A DNA stretch of 64,000 nt from Collybia mongolica (Eukaryota > Basidiomycota > Agaricomycetes > Agaricales > Clitocybaceae). This document shows, in pieces, positions 33,764 to 46,843 of the stretch (the first letter of the stretch is position 1; each line of letters starts with the position of its first letter). The DNA is taken from assembly GCA_013420905.1 (NCBI GenBank), contig JAAXNY010000004.1, positions 2,666,001 to 2,730,000 of the forward strand, in the 5' to 3' direction. A model generated the notes under the pieces. The model searched no databases. It was not told where the DNA came from and worked only from the letters and a program-made list of their open reading frames with translations. A program made the translations under genes and the position numbers.

Positions 33764-35380
33764 TTATTCAAATTGTATATTATTTGTTATTAATATGAGG
33801 CTGAAAAATGTGCACCCCACAAGGTTCAAACAGTCACAGGGAGGATCATTATGTAATATTAAAATGTTTGGCATGGATAACCACTGGGCAAGACTGGCAT
33901 TCCCAGCTGAGAGATAAATGGCCTCAAGTCGACAAAAACAGGTCACATGATATTGAGGCATGTGCTGCAGTCACATTACCGTTGCCACACCTTCATTGAT
34001 TACTTTCAACCACATCAACAACATCCACCAAACCGCCAATGCACCCAATGCACCCAATGCCAACCAACACCCAACGCACTATGCCAGCAAATATGTGCTC
34101 CACTGCCTCCACCACATGCTCATTGCCTCCTCCCTCCAAATCTCACAAGCATGCATTGTCAAGTGCTAAATAATAATATTACTTCAGCCAAGAAGACAAA
34201 AACAAAACCCAAGGCCCCCAAAGCACCCAGAGACACACAAACAGCAAACAACAAGGCCAAGGGAGGTGGGGGGAACAGTGGAAAAGGACATGGCCCAAGG
34301 GGACAGTGGGGAAAGGGTGTTAAAGGTGGAAGCCTAGAGCTGGAGTCCTGAGTAAGAAACTGGGGACTCCAGGACAAGCTGCTCTACACCTATATACCTG
34401 TAGGAACAATAGTAGAGTACAATGGACAAAGGAACAATAGAACAATGGAACAATGGAACAATAGAACAATAGAACAATGAAAGAAGCAAAACAATACCAA
34501 GCTAAGCTATATATACAGGTCAATTCTAACAAAGGGCACCCTGAGGGGCAGAGGGAGGTGAGTCCCAGAACATTGCTCACCTATGCACTCACCATGCAGC
34601 ATGTCCCCCCCAGGAAAACCTCAGGAACCTGAAACAAGGAGGACATGGCCACCAACACCTCATGCACAATCAGCCACCATGCCCACCCTGCCAGTGCAGG
34701 GCGAAGTCACCCAAATGACAACTGGGCATCTGTGATGCTTGGATATCAAGATGATACCTGAGGAAGATGACAACAACAATGAAGATAGCAGCAGCAGCAG
34801 CAGCAACAGCGATGACGAGGCCTGCAGCAATGACAGCAACAGCAGTGGCAGCAGCGGCACCAACAATGGCACGATGACAACAACTACAATGAGGACAAGA
34901 CAACCACCACCACCACCACCACCACGAGGATGACAACAATGACAAAGGATGATAACAACAATGGGGACAACAACAAGAAAAGTGGCCAGTGCCGCCACCA
35001 CTGAAACCCAGGCCACTGATGATGCCACAGGGGCCGACAAGGATGACGGGGGCAGTGGGGGCCCCCTGCCCATATTAAATTATGTATTTACTATTAATGT
35101 ATCATGTTCACTATCAATATATAATATTATCCTATCAATGTATGTAGAACATTAGTAAATAAAATAGTAAGTAAACTCTTATATGTAAGTAAGTAATTTA
35201 TAATAGTAAAAGAAAGTAAGTGAGTCTGTGCAGAGTCCACAAGGACATGTGGGGGACTGTAAAATACAGGAAAATCATCTCATACATCCCCTTTTATGGG
35301 ATGAAATTCACCCCTTTTATTAGATGAAAATCATCCCATATAATTCACCCCTTATGGGATGAAATTTCATCCTATTTTCA
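33764..35380. repeat. Low-complexity and microsatellite-rich DNA
   Basis: Contains a Pro/His/Gln then Lys/Pro/Gly-rich open frame (33947-34351), a roughly 10-bp tandem array of GAACAAT units (about 34,405-34,485), and a trinucleotide-repeat block of AGC, AAC and CAC units (about 34,780-34,935) that gives Ser-, Asn- and Pro-runs. No gene is supported. A TE remnant is the simplest reading. Confidence 0.5.
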
Positions 35381-36295
35381 TACCCCCCCTTTTTTTTTTT
35401 TGGTCAAATAATAATATTAAGTGCATGTGGGTTTGACCCAGCTACATGTGGGCAGAAACACCTATTACCACTAAGTAATCTGTAATGGGCCATCAGGGTG
35501 GAGCTGTACACTAAGTTGCTCTCCAGGTCATATTACAGGTCTAGACTGAGGATACCTGCAGTCCAACAGTATTGTACTGTACCATGTCTGAACCTCCCAA
35601 TGCCTTAAAGGTTTTCCTTTGCTTGTTGGGGCATGGTCCCCTCCCTTCACATTGGTACCCCATTCCACTCCCCCCTGGTATTTTCAGGTCGCCCTGGAAA
35701 CCCATTACTCCCCCCCAGTGTCGAAGATAAATGTCCAATCTAAATGAATGACCCATACCTCAAACCTGCTCCCCCTCTCCTGAATCCCCCTATTACTTGC
35801 CCCCCTGTTCCACACCACTCTCCCAAAGCAATGACTCCCCTCCAAAATGAGGCTGCCAAATCCCACCATTGGACAATAAACTGGCATTCTCCCCAAGAGG
35901 TGTGCTCTGTGCAGGGACAGTAGCTGATCAGGGGCCAGACCCCTTCCTCCTTTTGTATTTGGGTGTAGTGGTTAAGCGAGTACAAATAAATTGTTGAAAA
36001 TGTTGGCGGTGATTAGAGTTTTGAGGTCCAGTCCAGTCCGGTTTTTTGCCCAAATTTGGGCAGACTGCAACCAGGACCAGTTGATTCCTATATACCAAGT
36101 TGACAAAACCAGACTGGACCTAGGGGGACTGGTCCTTCATCATCTACTAGCTCAGGACTGCTGGTTGGCAACTGGTTCAAGTTGAGACTGGCTTTTAGTC
36201 ACTAACTATTTGAATAAACCAGATATTTCATCCTCTTCACAGTCCCAAGCCTGTTGCTCCTCATCTGCTGCCATCAAGTCTCCATATTCCTTCAT

Positions 36296-38787
36296 TTAAT
36301 CCACTTCCTCTACAATGGCTGAGTTCCACAAAGCCCAATCATCCACATTATTATGCCATGCAAACTTCATAATTTGAAGCTCCTTGAATCAATCTGCCCC
36401 AAGCTGTGCGCAATGTTTGGTAGCAACCTCTCCCCCACCTGAGAACAACTGTTTGCAAGGAACAGATGACGCTTGGCATGGGAGGTAATCGAGGGCAATT
36501 CATCACATCATAGGGTAGAAATGGCCATTGTCCTAGAAATAACAATATTAACAGGCATAACACAATGCTTGGGGTGGGAGCGCACCTGCCACCAGACAAT
36601 GGGATCTGTATTGCTTGAAACATCGGCTGGGTATTGCTTGAGGTAACGACAAAGCTCTGCTTGCCATTTTTCGTCTCCTTGGGCAGCCATTTGAGAGTGG
36701 CGGATACGGTCGTACTTGGAAGCGAGGGAGCTGTCATCTTCCAGGGAGGCCACTTGGGGAGAATTGGGGACTTGGATGGGCACATTTGGGTGTGTATTCC
36801 AGTAGCATTCCATCTGCAATCGTGTTAAGCCTGCAAAGGAGGAGGATTGACATGCATACTGTGTGTTCTAGAACTTTATGCGCCTCATCCTGCCAGTTCT
36901 TCGTGAAAGGATTGCCAGCCTTCCTTCCCTCTTCCTGTTCTTTTGCACCTCCCCATGCATGTTGGATGTATGTGAGCTTGTAGTAAGGATAGAGTGCTGT
37001 AGATATAGATTAGGTAGTGGCGGACAAGAAGGGAAGGGAATAATTACCAAGCGCAACAATGTACGCAGGTTTCTTGTCAAAGCGTGAGTAATATTTGTTG
37101 AGTTTCGCCAGGCCATTGTTGATTGTGTTGTGATATCTGGCAAATTGTGGGCTATCCCTCTTCTTCTCCCATGTGGTTTGTAATTCCTTGATCAATGGGA
37201 GGGCCTGCCAGAGGGTAGGGCGTTTCTCTGCAGAGAATGCCTGTTGGATTTTGTCAGAGTCCTGAAATGCTGTAAGTCTACGATCCGGTCGTTGTGAGGT
37301 AGGTAACATACAGCGAGTAGATCAGCTGCTTTGCTGACACAATTCCAGTCATTGTTGTTGAAGGTGAAGGCTAACCAGGGTATGTGCTTGTTGATGTGGC
37401 CGTTGCAGTGGATGGTAGTGATGGGACCAAATCGTTGGTCCACGGTAGTAACAAACAGCTGGATCAGCTGTACACCTTTGTTACCATGGCACAAACCGAG
37501 CAAAGGAGAGGTACGTACCTCATGGAGCTTGAACCCCCTTTCAAGCATGCGATGAGCAGTTCCCCATCGCACATTGCTGTGAAGGGGGATCTTGTAAGCG
37601 TGGACAAAGTTGCATTCAAATTGAAGATTGTTGAAGACCTTGATATGCTGGCCACTTGATTGGATCTGTCGGAGGTGGGAGGTCATCAAGGAAGTCAATT
37701 ATTTACACTTACTTTGATTGCCAGAGTGCAGATTGCCGCAATAATGTCAAGTGAGCTGTTTACCAGGCAGTTGTCAGGCAATGTGGGGTCATATTCCCAT
37801 ATGGCAGTAGTCATCTCCACTGCGGTGATCTTTGTGATGTGTTTCACAACATCAATGTTCCCAAGATTGACAACATGGGACAGGCGCCTTTATAGATAGA
37901 GCATTGGTAGATAAATTGAATGAGGAAACAAGTTATGTACCCTAGTTGATTATCCTGGGCCCTCCATTCAGGGAGCTTTTGACAGCAATGTATTTGTTCT
38001 ATTGCCTCGCAGGTTGTGTTATTGTTTGATGTGTTGTCAAGTGTGGCAGTGTGCAACTACATCATACATCAGGTGAGTACTCATCCATCAGAACATGCCT
38101 CACCTTTGGGGTCTCAGCATCTATTATCCCCACCCATTTGCACATGCCAAGGAAATAGCGACCGAGATTCGCACTGCTGTGATCACCTGATATCCCATGA
38201 AACCCAATGACCTCCAATCTCAACACCCATTTCCTGCCCTTAACATTGATCCAATGCCCCGTCATGCCAAGGAAGCCAGCCTTTGTCGTGCCAACTGACC
38301 AACTATCGGCAGTTGTCAATACTTTTCCTGGTGCAGCCTGGAATATAATGTAAGTATTCTTTGTTCTTTGGCAACATGAAAATTGCGCACCTTAAAGTCC
38401 CTTTTCAACCCTTTCAGCCACCCAACAAACTCATTGTGAAGGTGTGTTTCAACATCCTTCATACTTGGCAAGTCCGCTTTCATTGTTTTGGGCCTCATTG
38501 CCACCAAACAGTTATGGAAAATGGCCTTGCCAGGTAGTGTGAGCAACTGCATTGCATCAGTGACCAAATCTATCTCAAGAGAAGGGGCTACTGACCCAAT
38601 CATCGCAAGCAACCAACTTCATAACTGCATGCCACACCTCTTCTCATGTGAACTCCTTGGGGACGTCTACCTTCTGGACGATGCCATCCAGAGTTGACTG
38701 CTCTTTCTTTTTCCCTGCCCGTGTTTCATTCCAGATATTTCAGGGAATTGCCCAATGATGTACTGGTATGCCCTTCTTCTCACATTT
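36296..38787 (-). pseudogene. hAT transposase, C-terminal two-thirds
   Basis: Exons read leftward from 38,612: a catalytic-core start (GKVLTTADSWSVGTTKAGFL; HWINVKGRKWVLRLEVIGFH; SGDHSSANLGRYFLGMC), then LHSNVRWGTAHRMLERGFKL, WLAFTFNNNDWNCVSKAADL and the C-terminal hAT dimerisation block (AELCRYLKQYPADVSSNTDP; DYLPCQASSVPCKQLFSGGG). It stops at 36296. A TGA at 36389-36391 interrupts the dimerisation block at a position where family members have Arg, which fits CGA to TGA. The gene is also severed from its N-terminus by the LINE, so it is dead. Confidence 0.85.
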
Positions 38788-39129
38788 ACTTTTATAACTA
38801 TCTTTTTTTTTTTTTTTTTTGTTCAACATTTTATATACCAACTGTACCTAATACATGCGCTGGTCACTACAAGTAATAATTGAGGGAATGGGGAAAGGGA
38901 GCAGGAGACAAAGCGCCACGGAGCTGGGATGTTTGCCCAACTGGGGTCGAACTAGCGACTGGAGCCAGAGCTCATTGTACACAGGCCAGAATGGCCAATC
39001 TACGCCAGGGGGTAGGCTCCCCACTGCGGTGCCCTGCAGTGGGTGGTGGTTTCAAGTCCACCGATTATCCAGGTCCGCATGTTCGGGCAGGGAGCACCCT
39101 ATAGCTGTCACTTAGAACACTGAGTACCA

Positions 39130-42100
39130 CCCCTAGCCTGTTTAGGACTAGGGAATGTCGAAGGCGAAAGCACTCTTGTTCTCCGAGAGGAAGTCAACCA
39201 GCCATGCATAGCGCAGCTGACGGCTGGGTTTGTCTTCCCGTCCATGTCATGGACAGTCATATAGGACGTGTTGTACGGTTTCCAGGGGAGCACTGCACCT
39301 ACAGGAGACAGATTCCTCCTTGAAGAATCGGGATCGGAACACCCCAATTGGAGTGTGTCCGGTGATGCATCGCACCACGCAGGCAGTCAAAGCATGACTG
39401 TGACCAGTCTTGTGCATCCAAGGCCCACTGTTTACATGGGTCGGAGTGAGCGGGGTGTCCTTTTTTGCATAGAGCATCAGGAAATTGGAGCCAATGTACT
39501 TCTTGGACCAGAAGAGAGACTTCCAGCCATCAAGCATGCGTGTGACTGCTTTGCATTGTGCAAAGTCAGCAGATATAACCAGTGCTCCACCTGCCTCAAT
39601 ACAAGTCAAGACAGTGCTGATGTGTGCCAGTTGGTGGTCTTCAATCTCCACTCCATTTGTAATGTGGTGGAGGTGTATCTTGTGGGTGGCGCAGAGCTGC
39701 AGCCAAGGCAGTAGCACATCGCACACTTTGAGGGCGGATGCTTGACCTGAGTGGTGAGACACGTCGAGGGAACACCTAAGGGCGTTGGTGGAGTCAGAGA
39801 AGATATGGACATCATGGATGTCCTCAAGTCTGATGTCAGCTGCCTGTCAGACGCCTTCTGCAATTGCTCGCAGCTCGGCATCATCAGAAGTAGAGAGGCC
39901 AGTAGCATACCAGTCCTCATATAGGTCTCCGGCATGCCAGACGCGGTAGACCATGACTGACTGCATGGGAGGGGGGGGAGTGGATGCATCAGTGACAATG
40001 CAGATGCTCCATGGGGAGTGAGAGGCCTCATCAACAGCGCTCTTCAGCAATGTGATGCAGTCCTTCATGAAGTCCTTGCAGATATCACTGCCCTTGGGTG
40101 GGGGGGTGACGATATCATAGACTATGCAATTGGGGAACAAGTCCTTGGGGCGCATGCCCGGTTGGTTGAGTGGGTGGACAGGGTCCAGATCCAGAGAGGA
40201 GAGACCAAGGTTAGCCCAGGCCTCTACGACAGGCAATACAAGTTTCCCGAGCCTACAGCTTGGGTTACAGGTGTTGAGGGTCTCAACAGAGAATTTGTGG
40301 TTCCTGTCAATGAGGCGACAAAAGGCGTGCGAGGCCTGAAGCGCACGGGAGCAGACATGACTCCTTTCCACCAACTTCTTGACATGAAGGTGGATAGGGG
40401 GGATGCCTGCGAGGGTCCCACCAGCCCCGTTTGGGGACGTCTTGAAGGCACCAGTGATCCAAAGGCAAGCACGCCTTTGCATCTTCCAGAGGTTATCGAG
40501 AGGGCCTGCCATGCAGGCCCCTTCATACATCCAGAGCCTGCTCCCATATGTAGCAATGGGGAGGACACAGGCTTGGTAAAGCATTCATTTGTGCTTGGGC
40601 CTAAGCCTGCACACGGAGTTGCCAAGGGAGAGCATAGCCTTCACAGAGGTGAGGGCTTTGTTCGTGTATCGCTTGATGTGCTCTCTGAATGTGAGGGGAC
40701 AGTCAAAGAAGAACCCGAGGTAGCGCCAAATGGTGCCAGGGCATAGGGGAGTGGCCCCAGTATATGGGGCATAGCCAAGGTCAATGTCAGGGTTGATATC
40801 ACTGTGTTTTTGAGAGAAGTGGAATCCCTCAGACTTGCTGTGTTCGAGTACCAAACCCATTGCCTGGGTGAGCTCGAATACAACTTTATAAGCTACCTTG
40901 AGCTTAATGAGGTTCTGTTCAAACATGTCTGACTGCACTATAATGGTGCTGTCATCCACATAGGAAATTAGCGAAGCTATGAGAACCCTCCATTCAAATT
41001 CCTTGAGGAGGGGTGCAAGGCATAGAGCAGAGAGGATAGGGGACATGGCAGAGCCCTGTCCCAGACCAACGCTGGACAGGAAGAGCGGGGACAGTTCATC
41101 GTCCCACATGTATCTAGTATGCCGATCAATGAGGTATGACCTGAAGAATGCAACCACTTCTGGTGCGAATCCCTGTCTCTCGAGGATGTATAGGAGGACC
41201 TCATGGTTTATTGATGGGAAGAACTGAGCCAGGTTGAAAGCAACAACGCTCGTCTTGAGTTTGGCACGCCATCTGGAGCGGATGACATGTGTAAGGAAAC
41301 AACTAGCATCCTTGGTGGAGTTCTGACGGACTCCTCCAAACTGATTAGGGTGGAGTACACCATGTTGAGCAGCTTCAAACTGCATCCTGGTGGACAACAT
41401 TTTCTCTAGCAGTTTGCCCAGTGTGTTCAAAAGAACTATTGGGCAAAATGACTTGGGAGTGTCATACAATGGCTTACCTGGCTTGGGTATGACCACCATA
41501 ATGGATGCTTTAAACTCGGCAGGCCAATGGCCTGACGAGAGACAAGTGTTTGCAAGCCACAAAAGCAACACCGATCATCTTGGGTGATCCGTTTAAGGTG
41601 ACGCCACGAGATGTGATCCAGCCCAGGGGCGGATCAATTTGAAGTGCCTGATAAGGCATCTGACATCTCAGCAGCAGAGTAGGGGACCCACACCCAAGTT
41701 GTAGGTGAGGTCCAAGTGTTACCCAGTTTGTCAAGGTCGATTGGCCTATCAATAGCTGAGTTGAAGGTGGAGTGCAGTGCATTCCATAGTGACTCTGTGG
41801 TGCTGCATGGCACGCCTTGGTACAAGATGGCCTTGACCAGGGGTGTCTTGCGTGGGCCCACCCAGTCCATGAGATCCCATGGTCTGAGGTTAGTGTTAGC
41901 AATTTTGTTGATGTGTTCGTCGAAGTGCTTTTGTTTTGCTTTACGCATGGTGGCCTTGAAGGCCTTCCAGTCCTCTGGGAGATCAGTACTCATAGCTTCA
42001 GACCTCATCCAGGCGCAGTCCAAGTCCCACCAAGACTTAGACCAGGCGCAAGCCCGGTTAGTCTTAGCATGATGGGACCACGCCGTTTCAAAGCCCTTAG

Positions 42101-42995
42101 CTATTGCCTGAGCCACTAGTTGAGTTTGTTCCGCTGACATGACGTCAGGGAATTGGATGAGCCCGAGAAGTAAACACACTTCTGCGAGGAATGTGGCTTC
42201 TTCTTCGGAGTTGATTTTGATTGACATCTTCCCTTCAGGGAACTCAACCCTAAGGGGGATGTCTAGGAGTAGAGGGAAGTGATCAGGTTCGCCCTTATCA
42301 CCTATTGTCAAGTCAGCTGTGTATCCCCAGAATGCCAGGACAAACACAAGGTCAAGGACCGAGCCGCGCAGAACCACATTATACGACTGATGCGTGACCC
42401 GACCTGAGGGGGGGGCAATCCTCTCGAGGCTGAGGGCAGCTGCGCACTCCATGAGCCTGTTGGCCATGGGGTGCTCATGATTGAGGGTAGCGTCCCAATG
42501 CGCTGAGGGGCAATTAAAATCACCCCCCATATAGCTAACATCGGGGAATTCATCCAGGTGGTCCTCGAGGAATTGGATTGCGGATCCATTCTTGTCTGAG
42601 TAGACGTTCATCAAATACACTGGGCCAAGATGACCTTGTATAGTGATGAGCATGACATTGCGGTGGTTAACGATGTCTGATCGAAGCTTAGGTTTCACTG
42701 AGCGGATAGCTTGGTTGATGTAGGCCATGATGCGCAGCCGATCTTCAGCAGCATTGAACCCTTTGGGGAACATGGGAATCCAGTCTGGGTGGACGGGGGG
42801 TCCCCTGATGGGGACCCCGTCTTTTTTGGTCAAGGAGGCTGTATACCGTACAGTGGCCCATGGTGGCTCTTGCAGGAAGAGAATGTCAGTGATGTCCTTG
42901 TGGCATTCTAACAGGTCAACTGTCCAGTGTTGTTTGTGCCCAACATTTTGGCAGTAGGTTCTGAGCATATTTACATTACAAGTTGTACTAGACAT
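39130..42995 (-). pseudogene. LINE ORF2: endonuclease, reverse transcriptase, RNase H
   Basis: The Met at 42995 opens an AP-type endonuclease (LRTYCQNVGHKQHW, ILFLQEPPW, SYMGGDFNCPSAHWD, GSVLDLVF). The RT follows (VVIPKPGKPLYDTPKSFCPI; FFPSINHEVLLYILE; GLGQGSAMSPILSALC; SLISYVDDSTI), then an RNase H domain (IVTDASTPPP ... ELRAIAEGV). Breaks are a TGA at 41634-41636, a frameshift near 41,573, and TGAs at 40585-40587, 39847-39849 and 39247-39249. After the last one the frame runs on to a terminal stop near 39,137. The copy cannot be active. Confidence 0.88.
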
Positions 42996-42998
42996 TAA

Positions 42999-43579
42999 TC
43001 AAGTAACTTTTTGTCGAATCGCTTGAGTACCCTCCCTGCGTCCTTGGAGCCTGTCTCCTGTAACAGTAGGGAAGGGGGTATTAGCAGAGGGCGTGAAGCA
43101 TAAGAGCTTGTCGCCTACCTTCTGGGCAGTGTACTTGGCCGCTAGCCATTTGGCATCATAGCGGTGTTTCCAAAAGGAACACTTCCTGTTGTCAGACTCA
43201 TGGGCAAGGCCACAGTTGATGCATCGGGAGGCGTGGGGGCACTTATGACCCACCAGTGTGGCAAGTCTTGGTGGGGTAGCCTTGGGGGTGGCCTTGCAGC
43301 ATGCCACCAGGTCGCGGTGATTGTGGGCGTTGTGGGGCCCACTGCAGTAGGAGCACAGTTGGGCTCTGAAGGGACAGACCTCCTTATGGTGGCCAAACCT
43401 CCAGCACTTTGTGCAGATAGGGACTCCTATCCGCTTATTGGCAGGTAGGATGGTCAAGGACTGGGACCTGAGCATGAAGCTCTTGTTCCGAAGGCTGCAG
43501 AGGTGGGTGCCTCCATGAGAATCATAAATGTCAAAGAACACAGTGCATGAGTCCGATGTTTTGGAGTTTCTGACCACGC
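42999..43579 (-). pseudogene. LINE ORF1, C-terminal zinc-knuckle part
   Basis: It continues from the Gypsy border with VVRNSKTSDSCTVFFDIYDS and three cysteine/histidine knuckles: CTKCWRFGHHKEVC, CSYCSGPHNAHNHRDLVAC and CINCGLAHESDNRKC. This is the nucleic-acid-binding end of a Gag-like ORF1. It stops with TGA at 42999-43001. The ORF2 ATG begins three bases downstream (TGATTAATG), a spacing suited to stop-restart translation. Confidence 0.85.
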
Positions 43580-44795
43580 TGAAAGGGGGCTCCTGGGCTA
43601 TAAGTGCGCTGATGCTATGTAATGTAATCCCTCATACACACACACACCAAACCTAACAATCAACACACAAACAGTAGGAATCGCCTGTTTTGAGTTCGGG
43701 TTCAAGTGCTTAGAAGCACTAAGCTTTGAATAGTACTAGCCAAAGCCCTTTCCAATGATCTCTCAACGGGTTTGTTTTAGACAAAAGCTTCAACACAGGT
43801 TTAAAAAACCTGCTAGGTATATTTATAACTCTCAATCCAATAGACTGAGTACCAAGTGTCCGTTCAATTATTAATGATCCCAAGCGGATCTATAAGTCCA
43901 AGCGACTTATCAAACAATACAGTGCCAAGTGCACTAAGGCCAAGTGCCTAGTAAATTCCAACGGACAATACGGTACTAAGTTCCAAGTGAACTAAGTTTC
44001 TTTAATTCTGTGGTTCTTCAATCAATTCCAATCAAGACACATTGAAGCAATCTGATCCTTAATTCGGGCACGCAATAGTGTTTTAACAAATGTGATTTGT
44101 ATACTCTATAGTCGCGCGAAGTGGGGGCAAGATTCCTTGCCTAGCGCTACTTATCTACAGTCTATTTATAGTGTACAAACTAAATATCATACGGAATTGT
44201 AAATTTTACACGGAACCGCGCTCCCGCGCGCCAAGGATCTGTATTCAATGCTGATGCGTCCTCTACAACTTGGCGCGCGCGCCATGTGTGCCAATTATGC
44301 CGTTTACTGGTTACTTATCAAATATTGAAAGAGCTGGCTAAACTCTTATCAAGTCACGACCGCGCGCTTTGTTATTTAAAACAGTGCGGCACTGTCATTT
44401 ACTCCTCCTGATTGTCCCGGTCACTATTCACGGGGTCCCGTCGCTTCCGGTAGTTAACACCAAGTACCCCTGACTAGGATCGGGTTGTGCAAGTCCTGAA
44501 TTTACAATTACTTCTCCTATTAATGATGATCCCCGGACTAATGATATCATACTACAACGGTTACTTATGAACTAAGACACCGAGGTTGTAACCGGGCATG
44601 GTGAATAGGACTAATAATAGACCGTACTCATAGTCCTCTGTACTGATAGTGTATTATCCATTAGACTAGTTCACTCTGATTAGCCGTCTTGGAGCTCGAC
44701 TCTAATCCTTTATTACCGTTTACTTGGTTATTAGAAATGATACTAATAGCCTTACTTGTCGACTTTACAAGTGCAAACAATTTCGGGCCCTATCA
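43580..44795 (-). repeat. Gypsy 3' LTR
   Basis: About 1.2 kb, with TG...CA ends (TGAAAGGGGGCTCCTGGGCT ... GGGCCCTATCA on the plus strand). It is nearly identical to the other LTR with scattered single-base differences, several of them at CpG. That points to a recent insertion relative to the eroded LINE around it. Confidence 0.93.
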
Positions 44796-44806
44796 TCTCC
44801 CCCATA
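44796..44806 (-). promoter_or_regulatory. Polypurine tract
   Basis: Minus-strand TGGGGGAGA lies immediately upstream of the 3' LTR, the expected position for plus-strand DNA priming. Confidence 0.75.
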
Positions 44807-45245
44807 CCACAAATGTAGACTGTCCTCAGTCTCTCTTTGCCGGCATGTTGGTCCAATACTTCGGGTCTGCACGCGTCTAATCTTTCAGTACAAGGTTACA
44901 ACGGTTCCGCTTTTAGACAGGTAGGCGCACGATGTTGGGATCGAGCCCAGAGGTTTACTTCCCATCAGGATCGTGACAGTTATATACATCTCCTGAGAGA
45001 ATACTTGACATTCGGACATCGCTTTACAGATATTTCAGTCATCTGAACCTTTCTCTCGTTATGTTTCTGACACTTCAGCAAGAGATCGGTACTCCTGCTT
45101 GTCCTTTAGAACTTCGCAATGCAGGGTTGTGCGTTTTAAAAAGCTCGCGCCCTTGCTAAGTTTTAGACAATTTGGACTTTATAGCCCATTTCTAAATTTC
45201 TTTGCTATTCGCATCGCTCAAACGCTCCAACTTCTCTAAACCAAT

Positions 45246-46843
45246 ATGTCTTCTACTTCCACTTCTGCCATGGCTCATGCCCTGCACTCGCCTTCCGCGC
45301 TGTCCCTCTTGCTCTCCGCCGCGATTTTACTGACTGAGGGCCGTTCCCCCACTATGGTCTATGTGGACCAGCCGGTCCCCTCATTTTCTGACCTCCTTGA
45401 AGATGCCGAGGGCGATGTCTTCGTCGCCATGGAGCAAGGGTGGATTATTATGGCCAAGGAACTCGCGCCCCGTATGGACCATCAGGGCCCCCTTGACCTC
45501 GACGAGTTGATTGACTTCGTCGATCACTGCTCCATGCTTATCGTACGCCCATATTTTACTTATTAAAACCTTTCACTTATTTACTGGTCTCAGGATGCCA
45601 TCACTGGCGTGGTCCGTGGCGCGCATTTTTCACTGCCATATCCGGCTATTCTCCTCCTGCGCGCGCTTCACCTTCAAGTGATGCACATCCCAGTCGATGC
45701 GCGCGAGGCTTCGTGGTCTTCCTGGCGTACGGTCATATCGACTGACCTGGGCAACAATTCCATTCTTCTGGTAAATGACTTGTTTACTTCTTTACTCTGC
45801 CTGCCCTTGTCAAGCTGACTACTTTTTACTTTAGGGCCAGGCTCCCACTGTGGAGCAAGTCCTGGACCAGGTGGGGTTGCGCTTTGAGTGCGACGATGGT
45901 GAAAGTATCTTTCAGGATACTTTCCTCGTCCCTCCTCGCATGGTTGGCGCACCGCGCCGTTACCATCAGTACCGGGACAGTTGGTCCGCTGCGCCCTTGC
46001 CGGCGCACTCCCTGGTCTTGGTACCAGCGGTTCGTCTATTACTGCTTTTTATTACTTTTCTTCTGTGGTTGACTTATTTCAATAGCCCCTCAAGCGGAAG
46101 CGTAACGCAGGGTCCAAGGGCAAAGGCCACGCGGTTCCCCAGGTATATACCATCCTTTACTTCATGGGTTTCACATTATTCCTGACTTGCTTTCAAAATT
46201 CTAGTCCGACATGTTGCGCGCCCAGGGGGCTGGCAGTGATGCCGCGCTGCGTCCCTCGGAAGCAGGTCCCGTATGTCTCTTTTCTCTTTTGAACTCATTT
46301 ACTTTTACTCATTTTTATCTCCTTAGTCCTCTGGGCAGCCGCCGGTAAAGGTTGAGGTCCCTGAGCTTCGGCTCTTTAATGAAGAGATCGCGCGCCAGTT
46401 GGCTCAAGAGGGGTTCGCGGAGTTGTTACCTCCCGCGGCCCCTTCTCCTTGTCGGTCACGTAAGACCACTCGTTCTAGGGATAGGGTTCAGGCGACACGC
46501 CGCAAGCACGCGCTGGTTCCCAACCGGGAGCTGACGCCGCTACAATCCCCTAGACGCGGACTCTCTTGCCGCGGAGGTCATTCAGGCCGCTAACCGCGCG
46601 CTTGAAATGCGCAACTCCTTGTTGGCGCGCATAGTTGGCACCATCGGTAGGTTGTACGAGGAGGAAGGCCTGGAGGGCCTTCAAAACCTCTTGCTGACTA
46701 CGCCAGCCACGGAGAGCGCTCTCCTCTTCTACGCGGATTTCCAGAACCTCCCTTGGCCGCCCTTGGAGGAAGAAGCAGAGGTTGATGATGGTTCTTCGTC
46801 GTCAAGTTCCTCTTTGTCCGTGCCTGACAGCGAGGAGGAGTAG
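45246..46843 (+). CDS. Antisense accessory gene A of the Gypsy element, function unknown
   Basis: Six exons, all joined in phase 0: 45246-45542, 45594-45770, 45835-46020, 46086-46142, 46205-46270 and 46327 onward. The protein starts MSSTSTSAMAHALHSPSA. It has a compact middle (GAHFSLPYPAILLLRALHLQ; VLDQVGLRFECDDGESIFQD), a basic patch PLKRKRNAGSKGKG encoded by its own exon, and an acidic Ser/Glu C-terminus (LSVPDSEEE). A run of four C at 46547-46550 shifts the frame; dropping one C joins it to the final block (ALEMRNSLLARIVGTIGRLY). No membrane segment or retroviral domain is seen. I know no named family for it. Confidence 0.65.

Noticed and set aside
34405..34485. Tandem GAACAAT units as a CRISPR-like array
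   Set aside because: Units are short, contiguous and without unique spacers; this is a eukaryotic minisatellite.
34739..35155. Ser/Asn/Pro-rich reading frames as a gene
   Set aside because: They are translations of trinucleotide microsatellites.
40018..40746. 242-codon plus-strand frame in the LINE
   Set aside because: It lies exactly antisense to the RNase H part of ORF2, and the minus-strand reading has family motifs.
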